The notes: generated by a model from the sequence alone, not told the origin. Numbered from the stretch's first letter, positions 23,327 through 32,943 are shown. The stretch is 36,755 nt of DNA from Candidatus Aminicenantota bacterium (GCA_018262835.1 JADFDP010000019.1:1-36755), one strand, 5' to 3'. Made by a program: numbers and translations.

Positions 23327-23842
23327 ATGGGAAACCTTATGGAAATGGGAACAGTTCAAGCTCTGGGCGGCACGGAATTGGAATTGAGTCTGGCTAATGA
23401 GCTGCGCGTGCCCAAGCGCGAGGTCACGGCCGATGTCACTTTCCTTTACGCCGGGGATCAACCGCAGCCGTGCCTGTTTTACCTCAGCTTTTACTCGCCG
23501 CGGCGCTGCGGCGAAGAGAGCCTGTCCGAGTATCTCAACTCGGTGCACTCCTTCTTGCCCCTGCGCGACAAGGCCAGCGGCGAGTTTTTCATCGTCCATG
23601 TCAACCAGATCCTGACCGTGCGGGAAGCGCCGGTAATGGATATGAGCGGCGGTCGGCCGCTGCAGTTGCATTTGCAGAACGGCGCCGCGCTGCAACTGGT
23701 TTCATGCGAGCCGCGCCATGCCTGGCGTTCCCGGCCGATCGATCTGCTCAACGATGCGGAACGTTTCGTCGCTTTCTTCCAGGACGATCACTCCCGCATT
23801 CATGTGAACAAGCGCCACATTGCCCGGGTGGAAGGACTATGA
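23327..23842 (+). CDS. Unknown 171-aa protein in the sigma-54 operon
   Basis: The ATG at 23327 follows a GGGGGGAAAA ribosome site; in-frame starts 30 or 33 bases earlier are possible but less well placed. No signal peptide or membrane segment is visible. Two similar segments occur, FIVHVNQILTVRE (about 88-100) and SRIHVNKRHIARVEG (about 156-170), each with the pattern HVN-x3-I-x-x-VE, reminiscent of FlbD-type small beta proteins. The protein is not recognised beyond that. Its stop overlaps the next small ORF by 4 bases. Confidence 0.65.
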   Translation: MGNLMEMGTVQALGGTELELSLANELRVPKREVTADVTFLYAGDQPQPCLFYLSFYSPRRCGEESLSEYLNSVHSFLPLRDKASGEFFIVHVNQILTVREAPVMDMSGGRPLQLHLQNGAALQLVSCEPRHAWRSRPIDLLNDAERFVAFFQDDHSRIHVNKRHIARVEGL

Positions 23843-23916
23843 CCATGACCCCGGCCCTGCAATTCATTGATGCCCTGGATAAATTCCTCGGCAGCAAAAT
23901 CGGAGGAAAATCGTGA
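23839..23916 (+). CDS. Possible 25-aa small ORF between the unknown gene and the precursor
   Basis: ATG at 23839 overlaps the upstream stop (ATGA) and its TGA overlaps the GTG of the precursor at 23913, so it would couple translation through the operon. AAGGA lies just upstream. The peptide (MTMTPALQFIDALDKF...) has an amphipathic helix-like pattern. It could be a real small protein or only a translational bridge. Confidence 0.4.
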   Translation: MTMTPALQFIDALDKFLGSKIGGKS

Positions 23917-24089
23917 AAAGCAAAATGAAATGGATCCGGCCAAAATTGATCGTGCTGGGCCGGGGGCGGCTTGAAGAAAACGTGCTGCTGGGATGCAAGA
24001 CCATGGGAATGGTCGGGCCTCAGAGGCCGGCCCATCAGGCTTGCATGCACCCGGCGCACGGACCCTGCCAGGTGCAAACGAATTCCTGA
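23913..24089 (+). CDS. RiPP precursor candidate, paralogue of the peptide at 3672
   Basis: A 58-aa peptide with a GTG start and a good ribosome site (GGAGGA, 23902-23907); an ATG at 23925 is an alternative. It shares with the precursor at 3672 the order KW-x-(K/R)P-(Q/K)-L, GRG, ENVL-x2-CK and a tail with GPC, and has cysteines at 28, 44 and 52. The core differs (CMHPAHGPC here against GPCHHTQC there). No modifying enzyme is adjacent; the cassette 2 enzymes at 3827-8086 are the obvious candidates. It ends one base before the convergent kinase stop at 24091. It is too short to be found by size filters. Confidence 0.7.
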   Translation: MKSKMKWIRPKLIVLGRGRLEENVLLGCKTMGMVGPQRPAHQACMHPAHGPCQVQTNS

Positions 24090-24090
24090 T

Positions 24091-26334
24091 TCAGCCCAGA
24101 ACCTCGCCGATCTTCTCCATGATCGATGCGCGCGAGCTGGGTTTTTCGACAAAATGCACCTTGGGCAGCTCCAAGCCGGCGCGCTTCAAGTACCCTTCGC
24201 TGTGGCCGGAAGTGAAGATCACGGCTGCTCCGGGATGGAGTTTCCGGACCCGGGTGGCGACTTCGACTCCTGAAATGCCGGGCAGGACGACATCGCAGAA
24301 GAGCAGGTCGATGCGTTTCATTTCTTCTGCGATTTTCAGGGCCTGCTTGCCGTCGGCGGCCATTTGCACCGCCAGGCCCATGGATTCCAGGATCTCGCGC
24401 ATCAGCTCGCGGATGTCCTGCTCGTCTTCGACCAGCAGCACCGAGCGGCCGTCGAAACGCCGCTCTGCGCCCGGCGCCGGCTCCTGGGTCGACGTCTCGC
24501 TGATGCGCGGCAGGATGATGATGAATGTTGAGCCCTGGCCCGCTTCGCTCTCGGCCCAGACCGCGCCGTGGTTCTGGCTGACGATGCCGAACACCGAGGC
24601 CAGGCCCAGGCCCGTGCCCTCGCCCTTGGGCTTGGTGGTGTAGAACGGCTCAAAAACCCGCGCCAGAACCTGGGGCGTCATGCCCGTGCCGCTGTCACGC
24701 ACGCGGATGGCCGTGTGGTCACCGGCCGACAGCCCCGGATGCTCGGCGGCCAGGGCTTCGTCGACGCGCATCGGCAGTGATTCGAGGGTCAGCCTCCCAC
24801 CGGCGGGCATGGCGTCGCGGGCGTTAAGCACCAGATTGATCAGCACCTGTTCGATCTGCGCGGAGTCGATGAGCATGCGGCCGGCGTCGGCATGCAGCTC
24901 AAGCTGGAGTTCGATCCCCTCTCCCAGGAGACGGCGCACCATTCGCTCCAGGTCCTTGATGGTGCGGTTGACGTCGAGGACCGTGGGCGCGGCGGCCTGG
25001 TGGCGGCTGAATCCCAGGATCTTGGCCACCAGTTTGGAGGCGTTCATCCCCGCCTGCAGCATGAGGCGCAGGCGGTCGCTGTTGCTGTTGCTTTCATTTT
25101 CGTAGAGCAGCATCTCGGAGTAGCCGTTGATGATGGTCAGGTAGTTGTTGAAGTCGTGGGCGATGCCGCTGGCCAGGCGTCCCAGGGAATCCAGCTTGGC
25201 GGCCTGGATCAGCTGCTCCTCAAGCCTCTTTTCCTTGGTGAAGTCGGAAGCGATGCTGACGTAATGGCTGATGGCTCCCTTGTCGTCAAATACAGGGGAG
25301 ATGATGCTGCGCTGGTGGTACTGCGAGCCGTCCTGGCGCTGGTTGATGAATTCTCCCGCCCACGACCTGCCGCTGGCGATGATCTCCCACATCTGCCGGG
25401 TGGCTTCATCGGATATTTTTTCGCTTTTCAGGAAATTGATATTCCTGCCCAGTGCCTCCACCGAGTTGTAGCCGGTCAAGATCTCAAAGGCCGGGTTGGT
25501 GTAGACGATGACGCCTTGGCGGTCGGTGATGAGCACCGACTCGCTGGATGAGTGGATCGCCGTCTGCAGCAGGGTGAGCGTCTCCTCGCGTTTCTTTTTT
25601 TCGGTGACGTCGCGGATGATGCCCTGGATGCCGCTTATTTTTCCGTCCTTGTCGACCATGGCATTGGCGGTTTCCATGCCCTGGATGATGTCGCCTTTCT
25701 TGTTTTTAAGTTTCAGTTCGTATTCTTTCAGGCTTTTTTTGCTTTTAATCTGAGTAAAAAATATTTTTCGATCTCGGGGATCGGCATAGAGCCGATCCGG
25801 CTGGCTTCCCAGTAGCTCGTTGCGTTCATAACCGAATAGTTTCAATCCGGCCGGATTGATCTCCAGCAGGCTTCCCGACTTGTCGGAAATGTAGATCACG
25901 TCCTGGGAATTTTCGAACAGGGAGCGGAACCGGGCCTCGCTCTCCTTGAGCCTCATTTCGAAGCCGTGCTTGTACAGGGCCATTTCGATGGTGGTCTTCA
26001 GCTCGATCTCCTGGAAGGGCTTGGGAATGTAGCCATAGGGCTTTGTTTTCTTGGCCCGCTCCAGGGTGGGTTCGTCGGCATAGGCGGTCAAGTAGATGAT
26101 CGGGATATCCAGGTGCTCCAGGATCTGCTCGGCGGCGGCGATGCCGTCCACGGCGCCTTGCAGGCGGATATCCATCAGGATCAGGTCGGGTTTTTTCTCC
26201 AATGCCTCGGCCACGGCCGCTTCGCCCGAATTGAGGATGTCGATCACTTCATAGTCGAATTTTTTCAGGGCCCCGGCGATGACCGAAGCGATGATGGCTT
26301 CGTCTTCGACGATCAGGATCTTGGCTTTGGCCAT
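24091..26334 (-). CDS. Hybrid histidine kinase, REC-PAS-PAS-HisKA-HATPase-REC
   Basis: A 747-aa soluble protein; AAGGAGGAG precedes the ATG. N-terminal receiver (about 1-125, phosphoacceptor Asp55 in LILMDIRL), two PAS domains (about 135-255 and 255-380), dimerisation/phosphoacceptor region with GIAHDFNN, ATPase domain (LNARDAMPAGG, DSGTGM, GEGTGLGLASVFGIV), and a C-terminal receiver (LLFCDVVLPG). Receivers at both ends indicate a phosphorelay whose input comes from another kinase, plausibly one encoded upstream. It has no membrane segment. It is the last gene of the minus-strand signalling block and convergent with the sigma-54 operon. Confidence 0.92.
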   Translation of the reverse strand: MAKAKILIVEDEAIIASVIAGALKKFDYEVIDILNSGEAAVAEALEKKPDLILMDIRLQGAVDGIAAAEQILEHLDIPIIYLTAYADEPTLERAKKTKPYGYIPKPFQEIELKTTIEMALYKHGFEMRLKESEARFRSLFENSQDVIYISDKSGSLLEINPAGLKLFGYERNELLGSQPDRLYADPRDRKIFFTQIKSKKSLKEYELKLKNKKGDIIQGMETANAMVDKDGKISGIQGIIRDVTEKKKREETLTLLQTAIHSSSESVLITDRQGVIVYTNPAFEILTGYNSVEALGRNINFLKSEKISDEATRQMWEIIASGRSWAGEFINQRQDGSQYHQRSIISPVFDDKGAISHYVSIASDFTKEKRLEEQLIQAAKLDSLGRLASGIAHDFNNYLTIINGYSEMLLYENESNSNSDRLRLMLQAGMNASKLVAKILGFSRHQAAAPTVLDVNRTIKDLERMVRRLLGEGIELQLELHADAGRMLIDSAQIEQVLINLVLNARDAMPAGGRLTLESLPMRVDEALAAEHPGLSAGDHTAIRVRDSGTGMTPQVLARVFEPFYTTKPKGEGTGLGLASVFGIVSQNHGAVWAESEAGQGSTFIIILPRISETSTQEPAPGAERRFDGRSVLLVEDEQDIRELMREILESMGLAVQMAADGKQALKIAEEMKRIDLLFCDVVLPGISGVEVATRVRKLHPGAAVIFTSGHSEGYLKRAGLELPKVHFVEKPSSRASIMEKIGEVLG

Positions 26335-26348
26335 GCTTCTGCTCCTCC

Positions 26349-28475
26349 TTATTTTGATTGCATCTTGGGAAAGGCGACCCGGAATTCCGTCCCGGCCTCG
26401 CTGCTGGCTCTCAAGCGGCCGCCCAACTGGCCGGCCAGCATGCCGACCAGTTGCAGGCCGAAGCTTGTGCTGGTGGAAATATCGAAGCCCGCGGGCAGCG
26501 GCACGCCGTTGTTGGATACGGTTAAGGTGTACAGCGGTTGAAGGGCTAGTTTTGAAGGGGCACGGCGCGCCGTGTCCCCATCACCGGCTGTGATCTCGCA
26601 AAATTCGATCCGGATGCGGCCATGGCGGTCGTTCGGGAAGGCGTATTTCAGCGCGTTGCTGACCAGCTCGTTGATGATCAGGCCGCAGGGTATGGTGCGG
26701 TCGATGTCCAGTTCGATATCGGCGATCGCGGTTTCCAGATCGATCCTTCCCGGCCGGGTGTTGTAGGCCGCGAACAGGGACTTGGCCAATTCGCTGAAAT
26801 ATTCTCCGAGTCTGATGTGGGTCATATCCATTTTCCGGTAGAGTTTTTCATAGATGGTCATCATGGCGCGGATGCGGTTCTGGCTTTCCTGCAGGACCAT
26901 GATGGTTTTCGGGTCGTTGATCCGTTGCACCTGGATCTGCAGCAGCGAGCCGATGACCAGCATGTTGTTTTTCACCCGATGGTGAACTTCCTTGAGCAGC
27001 AGTTCCTTTTCAGCCAGCATTTTCCGGATCTTCTCCTCGTCGCGCTTGCGGTCGCTGATGTCACGGAAAATGGCGAAAGCCCCTGAAGCTTCTTCCTGCG
27101 TGTCCGGCGATGGCATGGCCGTGACCAGCAGTGTGCGTTCCGTGCCGTCGGGCCGGCGGATGCGCAGTTCGTAGTTCCCTTTTTCCCCCCGGCCGCGGCT
27201 ACGGCTTTGCTCCTCCACCCGGCTCAATTCGTCGGTGGGCAGGAATTCCTTCAGGTTGCGCCCGGTCAGGCTGCCGGGCGTCACGCCGAAGATCTCCTCG
27301 GCGGCCGGATTGGCGAAAATGAATTTTTCTTCCCGGTCGGTAATGCCGATGCCTTCCCCCTGGTGCTCAACCATTTGGCGATAGCGGTTTTCGCTTTCCT
27401 GCAAAGCGGCATCAATAGTGAGCTGGCGGCGCAGAAAACTGACCTGCTGCCGGCGCCAGGAATAGGCAATCGAAAAGGTGACAAGCAAAAAAACCGCCAA
27501 GGTTAGGGCATACATCACCCATTGCTGGCGGGCCACCAGGTTGCGGACTTCGTCCTGATCGATCTTGGCGATCAGCGACCAGGAGGTGCCGGGAACGTGG
27601 TGGATGTCGGCCAAGACGGGGACGCCTCGGTAATCCGGGCCCGCGACGAAACCGACCTCGCCGCGCGCCGCCCGGACGGCCGGTGTCTCTTTTTTGGCGA
27701 ACGGATGGCGCAGGCGCAGGGCCGTATGGCGGCGGTGGCGCAGCTCGTTCAGATAGACCACCTCATCGCCTTCGCGGCGTACGAGCAGGGTTTCGGCCGA
27801 TGGGCTGGCGGTGGGCCAGGACTGGATCAGGGGGAAGAGGAAATGTCCGGGATCGATGCTGAGGATCAATGCACCATGATGCTGGTGAGCTTTTTCGGGA
27901 TTCAGGTTGATCGGGACCCGCAGGTCCAGATTGATCCGGCCCAATGACCTTGAATAGTACAGGTCGGAAAGCGAAACCTCGCCTGTGGCCAGAATGGCCC
28001 GGACAATCCGGATATCTTCCGGGTTGGGGGGCACTTGCCTTGGCCCTGGCGGCCACAGCAATTGGCCCTGACCGTCGAGGAAGCGGATCGAGGCGAAGCC
28101 TTCGAAATTCTGGATAGCACGGATCCAGGATGCGATAGTTTTTTGATTTTCACTTTGCTGCTTGATGCCCCTGTTTTCATGAAACATGCTTCCGAAATTC
28201 AAAACGCTGCGCAGGAAACGCCCGTCATCCACTATTTCTTGCAGCCAGGCGTTTATTTGATTCATTTTCAAAGTAGCGATGGCCCGCAATTCATTAATCT
28301 TTTCAGTTTTGATCCGGCTGATTTGCCGCTGCGTATACAGAAAACCGGCAATCATAATGAACGCCATTAAGATGAAGTTCACCACCAGAACGGGCCAGGG
28401 CAGGTGTATGCTGCGGGACGAAACGTCTTTTTTGCCGTTCGCTTTTTCCTGCTTCAATCCTTTTTCAGCCGCCAT
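26349..28475 (-). CDS. Membrane sensor kinase with Cache-like, PAS and HisKA_2 domains
   Basis: A 708-aa protein. Membrane helices at about 26-46 and 320-342 flank a roughly 270-residue periplasmic region with Cache-like features (SLSDLYYSRSLGRINLDLRVPI, GTSWSLIAKIDQDEV). A PAS domain (about 365-480) and a HisKA_2 region with KEVHHRVKNN follow, then an ATPase domain (NELVSNALKYAFP, VSNNG). A palindrome-encoded insert, GDTARRAP, lies at about 632-640 inside the ATPase domain. Its ATG overlaps the upstream gene's end by 11 bases, and the hybrid kinase follows 14 bases after its stop. The stimulus is unknown. Confidence 0.9.
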   Translation of the reverse strand: MAAEKGLKQEKANGKKDVSSRSIHLPWPVLVVNFILMAFIMIAGFLYTQRQISRIKTEKINELRAIATLKMNQINAWLQEIVDDGRFLRSVLNFGSMFHENRGIKQQSENQKTIASWIRAIQNFEGFASIRFLDGQGQLLWPPGPRQVPPNPEDIRIVRAILATGEVSLSDLYYSRSLGRINLDLRVPINLNPEKAHQHHGALILSIDPGHFLFPLIQSWPTASPSAETLLVRREGDEVVYLNELRHRRHTALRLRHPFAKKETPAVRAARGEVGFVAGPDYRGVPVLADIHHVPGTSWSLIAKIDQDEVRNLVARQQWVMYALTLAVFLLVTFSIAYSWRRQQVSFLRRQLTIDAALQESENRYRQMVEHQGEGIGITDREEKFIFANPAAEEIFGVTPGSLTGRNLKEFLPTDELSRVEEQSRSRGRGEKGNYELRIRRPDGTERTLLVTAMPSPDTQEEASGAFAIFRDISDRKRDEEKIRKMLAEKELLLKEVHHRVKNNMLVIGSLLQIQVQRINDPKTIMVLQESQNRIRAMMTIYEKLYRKMDMTHIRLGEYFSELAKSLFAAYNTRPGRIDLETAIADIELDIDRTIPCGLIINELVSNALKYAFPNDRHGRIRIEFCEITAGDGDTARRAPSKLALQPLYTLTVSNNGVPLPAGFDISTSTSFGLQLVGMLAGQLGGRLRASSEAGTEFRVAFPKMQSK
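26557..26579. repeat. Near-palindrome inside a kinase gene (GGGGCAC...GTGTCCCC)
   Basis: A 23-base inverted repeat with arms GGGG-CACGGC and GCCGTG-T-CCCC, broken by one extra T. It is translated as GDTARRAP in the ATPase domain of the 708-aa kinase. It resembles the palindrome at 33136 (shared GGGACA/TGTCCC ends and CGCG centre). Confidence 0.65.
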
Positions 28476-31400
28476 GATCCTTGCCCTTGCCGTTTTTGTC
28501 GGTCGGAATTCCAGGGAAGAGAAGATGGAATTCCGTGCCCGGGCCGGTCTTGACCTTGAGCTCGGCCTGCAGCTGGTTGGCCAGCATGGAGACCAGGTTC
28601 ATGCCCAGCGTTTTTTGCTGTTCGGGAACCTGGCCGGCCGGAAGACCGACGCCGTCATCGGCGACGATCAGTTCGCAGATGGGCGGGCGGTACAGCTTGC
28701 CGCTGTCCGTCTTCACACCGATGAACATGGAGTCCTTCTGCCCGTGCAACCCGATGCGGATCTCCCCCCGCCGCCCGTCCGGAAAAGCGTGCTTCAGGGC
28801 GTTGGTAACCAGTTCATTGACGATCAGTCCCAGCGGGATCGCTTTTTCGATGGTGAAGAAAATAGGTTCCATTTCGTATTTGATGGCAATGGTGCCGGCG
28901 CTGACGCCGTGTGAAATGAAAAGGTTTTCGGCCAGAGCGCGCAAATAATCATCGAAAGCGATCTCGGCCAGGTTGTGCGAGCGGTAAAGCTTTTCGTGGA
29001 TCAGGGCGATGGAGCGGATGCGGTCCTGGCTTTCCCGGAAAATTTCAGCCAGGGATTTTCCGGCCGATTGTTCGGCCTGAAGGGTCAGCAGCCCGGAAAT
29101 GATCTGCAGGTTGTTCTTGACCCGGTGGTGGATCTCCTGCAGCAGCACTTCTTTTTCCTTGAGAGATGAGCGAATATGCTCTTCTGCATGCTTGTGCTCG
29201 GTTATGTCATTGGCGAAGCCGTACCAGAGAATACTTCCATCCGCCAGTTTGTACGGATCGGACTGGCCCGTCATCCAGCGCACCGGTTGTCCCGGAAGCT
29301 GAACCCTGAATTCAGCCCGCCAGGGCGTTAGCATTCGCGCCGAAATTTCGATGGCCGCTTTGACCTTTTGCCGGTCGTCCGCAAGTATCGGCTTGAAAAT
29401 AGCGGCAGCATCCTTGATCACGTCCGGCGGCGAAACGCCGAATATGCCCTGGATGGCATTTGAACTGTAGGGAATGCAATATGACCCGTCAGTTCTGCGC
29501 AGGAATGTGAAGATCATGCCGGGAATCTGCGCGGACAGGTTTTGCAGCAGCCGGTCGCGTTCCTTGAGCTGCTCCGCGGCTTGATAGCGTTCGCTGATGT
29601 CGCGGGCGGTGACCATGAAGCGGCTGTCGGGCTGTCCACCTTCCCCTTTGACGGCGATGGACAACTCGAACCAGGCGGCGCCGCTTGGCAGGTCCAGCCT
29701 GTAAACGGCACCACGGTGAAAACCGTTTTGAAACGCTTCATCCAGGGCCTCATGAATGATTTGAACAACTTCAGGCGGCAGCACTTCATCGATGGTTTTG
29801 CCTAGAAATGTATTGGGGGCGACATAAAGGCTTCTGTCGCTGGGGGCGTTGTAAGCAAATATCCGTCCCGAGCGGTCCACTTCAAAAAGCAAATCGGGAA
29901 TCGCCTTCAGGGTGGCGATATGCCGGTCCAATGTATCCTGCAGGTTTTTTTCTGACCGCTTGCGCTCGATGTATATGCTCAACTGACTGGCGACCATTTC
30001 CAATACATGGATGCTGCTTTGGTCATAGGCATCCGCCTTGTCATAACTCTGCACCACGATCGCCCCCAGCGCTTTTTCGTTGATCAGCAGCGGCACGCCC
30101 AGCCAGGTTTCAGCGCGCGAACCGATCAGAACGACCGTTCCAGACTGGGCCATCTGCCGGATCTGTTCCTTGCTCAACAACAGGGGCTGCTTCTGGCGGA
30201 TCACGAGGCCGGTCAGCGATTTTTCGGCGCGCCATTGGGGCACGGCATCTTTTTCGTCTTTTTCGAAAGGAGCGGAAAGCATGCCGCTTGCCTCATCGTA
30301 TAGAGCGATCAGAAAGTTGGTCGTATCGAGCAGTGCACCCAATTCTTTTCTTACCGTTTCGAAAAGAGTCAAGAAAGTTTCAGCCGTAACCACGGCATTG
30401 GCGATTTTATACTGGATGTGCTGGATTGTTTCCGCGCGCTTGCGTTCGTTGATGTCTTTGGAAACAGCCAGGAAACCGATGGCTCTTCCCTGTGCGTCGC
30501 GGAGGTGCGACAGGGAATTTTCAACCCAGACGATGGATCCGTCCTTGCGGTATTCCTGCAATTCCAGGGAGCGGCTGCGCTGGGGATTGGCGCCCCCGCT
30601 CGCCTCCAGCGCCATTTCCTCGCTGAAAACTTCCTGGATTTTTGCATAGGAATCCGCGGTCAGCGTTTGCTGCAGGGTCAGGCTCAGCGCCTCCTCGACC
30701 GTGTAGCCGCGCAACTTGAATATGGATGGACTGACGTAGGTGAATCTTAGATCCTGGTCCAGCACGGTGATGGTTTCGGCCGTGTTGTCGGCGATCAGGC
30801 GGTATTTTTCCTCGCTTTCGCGCAGCCTGGCCTCTGACCGCCTGCGATCGGATACATCGCGGCAGACAAGCAGCAGGCCGATATTCCGTCCCGCGGCATC
30901 GCGGAGCGGCGACGACGAAATTTCCCCCCAAAACGGCCGGCGATCGTGTTTCAGCAGCCTGTATTCATTGATTTGCGGCAGCGAGTGGCCGGAGAGGATC
31001 TCGACCATCCTTGCCTGCACCCTGGAAATTTCTCCGGGTTCGACAAAATCAGCGATCGAGAGCCCCGCTAAATTGTTTTGGCTTGGAATGCCGAAGACTT
31101 CGCTGGTTTTAGGCGAGGCGAAAGTGACCCGGCCGCCGGCGTCGATAATGATGATGGCGTCGGGCGAGGTCTCCACCAGGGTGCGGTAGTATTCTTCGGA
31201 TTCGCGCAGGCGGATTTCCATTTTATTTTTTTCGGTGATGTCGCGGGCAATTCCCTGAAAGCCGATGAGCTGGTTGCCCTTGTAAAAGGGGGCGGAAAGA
31301 ATGGAGATATAATGGGGTTCCCCGTCCTTTCCTTTCACCATGTATTCCGCGGCCTCATTTTTTGTTTCCCCCTTCAGGATGACGGCCAACCGCTGTTTAT

Positions 31401-32943
31401 GGAGCTCCATGTATTGCGCGGGCACGATGTCCCCGATTTTCAGGGAAAGGAATTCCGCTTCGCTGTAGCTCAGCCCATCACACATGGCTTGGTTGACGGA
31501 CAGAAAATTCCCCTGCAGGTCGACGACGAAAATGCCGTCCGGGCTCTGAGTGACCAGGGTGCGGTATTTTGTTTCGCTCTCGCGCAGCGCGGTTTCAACC
31601 TGCTTGCGCGAACTGATATCCACCAGCGCGCCATAAAGGATCGGCTGTTGCGGTGGTTCCGGATTTGTTGTGCATTCGGCGAACGATTGCACCCAGATGA
31701 CATTGCCGTTTTTGTGGCGCAGGCGCAGTTCGCAGATGCCGCTGTTGCCAGTGGTCAGCCCGGTGACGTGTTTTTCGAACTCGGGAATTTCTTCCGTCAG
31801 CACCAGCTTGCCCCAGCATTTCATGGCGATGAGTTCTTCAATGGTGTAGCCGGTGATGCGCTCGGCGGCGCCGGTCATCCATGACAACGAATACATTCCT
31901 TCCTTGTCAAGAAGGCAGGAATAGGAGATGTCGGAAATCGTCGCGGAAATATGACGGAAACGCTCCTCGCCGGAGCGCAGGGATCTTTCGGCCATCAGCC
32001 GCTTGATGGCCACGGCGGCCAAGTTGGCCAGCGCTTCGATCTGGGAGGCATTTTTCAACCTGTTGCCTTTTTTGAAAAATACGGTGACGCCGCCGAAAAG
32101 CTTATTTTCCCAGGAGAAACCCATGGTGTGCATGCTGTCGATGGCCAATAGCTTCTCGATGGAGCGGCACAGCGAGCGCGGCAGCTTGCGGTTGAAAAGA
32201 CCGTACAGGCCGTCGCTTGCCGGCAGCAGCCGCCGGGAAACGAAGTCGCTGAAATCGTCCGGCCGCATGTCTTTGAGATAGAAGACCATCTGCATGGGGT
32301 CGATGTGGAAGCGGCGGCGCATGGTTTCCCGGAACGGCTCGAAGCCCGTGATGATCTTGGGGCGTACGGCCTGCAGTTTCTCGTCGTAGAGGGAGAGCAG
32401 CAGGTAATCGGCTCCGGATATGGCGCAAATCGTCTTGGCCAGATAATCGTAGACTTTGTCCAGGTCATTGAAATGAACGAAGCGGTCGGCCGCCTGGGCC
32501 AGGAGCTGCAATTCCTCTTCGTTGTTTTTCTTTTCCAGCTTCAGGCGCGCGGTTTCGACCACCCGGTTGACCGACGGGCCCAGCCGGGCCAGGTTGTCCT
32601 TGAAGATGTAATCGGAAGCCCCCCGGGAAAGCATCTCGATGGCCTTCTCTTCGCCGATCGATCCGGAGACGAAGATGAACGGAATGTCAGGCGCTTTCTG
32701 GCGTGCGACCTCCAGGGCGGCCAGTCCGTCGAACGCAGGCAGCTTGAAATCGGACAGGATGACCTGGGGCAGGAAATCGGCCAGGGCCTTGGCGAATGCC
32801 CTCTTTCCCTCCACGATCCTGGAAGTGAATGCGATCTTGGCCCGCCGCAGCTCGCGTTCGACCAGTTCGGCGTCTACGGGGTTGTCCTCCAGGATCAGCA
32901 CCCGCAACGGGCCGGGATCAGGATTGTTCTTGAGTTTTTTCAT
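28465..32943 (-). CDS. Very large REC / GAF / multi-PAS HisKA_2 sensor kinase
   Basis: A 1492-aa soluble protein from the ATG at 32943 (a TTG 9 bases earlier is also open; no clear ribosome site, but it overlaps the upstream stop by 26 bases). The order seen is N-terminal receiver (LILEDNPVDAEL, phosphoacceptor Asp in LSDFKLPAFDG, SDYIFKDN), a GAF-like region (about 145-320), four PAS domains (about 330-820), a GAF domain (about 850-990), two more PAS domains (about 1000-1245), HisKA_2 (LLQEIHHRVKNNLQIISGLL) and an ATPase domain (VTNALKHAFPDGRRGEIRIG, VADDGVGLPAG). Many stacked sensors suggest integration of several cytoplasmic signals. PAS borders are approximate. Confidence 0.9.
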   Translation of the reverse strand: MKKLKNNPDPGPLRVLILEDNPVDAELVERELRRAKIAFTSRIVEGKRAFAKALADFLPQVILSDFKLPAFDGLAALEVARQKAPDIPFIFVSGSIGEEKAIEMLSRGASDYIFKDNLARLGPSVNRVVETARLKLEKKNNEEELQLLAQAADRFVHFNDLDKVYDYLAKTICAISGADYLLLSLYDEKLQAVRPKIITGFEPFRETMRRRFHIDPMQMVFYLKDMRPDDFSDFVSRRLLPASDGLYGLFNRKLPRSLCRSIEKLLAIDSMHTMGFSWENKLFGGVTVFFKKGNRLKNASQIEALANLAAVAIKRLMAERSLRSGEERFRHISATISDISYSCLLDKEGMYSLSWMTGAAERITGYTIEELIAMKCWGKLVLTEEIPEFEKHVTGLTTGNSGICELRLRHKNGNVIWVQSFAECTTNPEPPQQPILYGALVDISSRKQVETALRESETKYRTLVTQSPDGIFVVDLQGNFLSVNQAMCDGLSYSEAEFLSLKIGDIVPAQYMELHKQRLAVILKGETKNEAAEYMVKGKDGEPHYISILSAPFYKGNQLIGFQGIARDITEKNKMEIRLRESEEYYRTLVETSPDAIIIIDAGGRVTFASPKTSEVFGIPSQNNLAGLSIADFVEPGEISRVQARMVEILSGHSLPQINEYRLLKHDRRPFWGEISSSPLRDAAGRNIGLLLVCRDVSDRRRSEARLRESEEKYRLIADNTAETITVLDQDLRFTYVSPSIFKLRGYTVEEALSLTLQQTLTADSYAKIQEVFSEEMALEASGGANPQRSRSLELQEYRKDGSIVWVENSLSHLRDAQGRAIGFLAVSKDINERKRAETIQHIQYKIANAVVTAETFLTLFETVRKELGALLDTTNFLIALYDEASGMLSAPFEKDEKDAVPQWRAEKSLTGLVIRQKQPLLLSKEQIRQMAQSGTVVLIGSRAETWLGVPLLINEKALGAIVVQSYDKADAYDQSSIHVLEMVASQLSIYIERKRSEKNLQDTLDRHIATLKAIPDLLFEVDRSGRIFAYNAPSDRSLYVAPNTFLGKTIDEVLPPEVVQIIHEALDEAFQNGFHRGAVYRLDLPSGAAWFELSIAVKGEGGQPDSRFMVTARDISERYQAAEQLKERDRLLQNLSAQIPGMIFTFLRRTDGSYCIPYSSNAIQGIFGVSPPDVIKDAAAIFKPILADDRQKVKAAIEISARMLTPWRAEFRVQLPGQPVRWMTGQSDPYKLADGSILWYGFANDITEHKHAEEHIRSSLKEKEVLLQEIHHRVKNNLQIISGLLTLQAEQSAGKSLAEIFRESQDRIRSIALIHEKLYRSHNLAEIAFDDYLRALAENLFISHGVSAGTIAIKYEMEPIFFTIEKAIPLGLIVNELVTNALKHAFPDGRRGEIRIGLHGQKDSMFIGVKTDSGKLYRPPICELIVADDGVGLPAGQVPEQQKTLGMNLVSMLANQLQAELKVKTGPGTEFHLLFPGIPTDKNGKGKDHGG

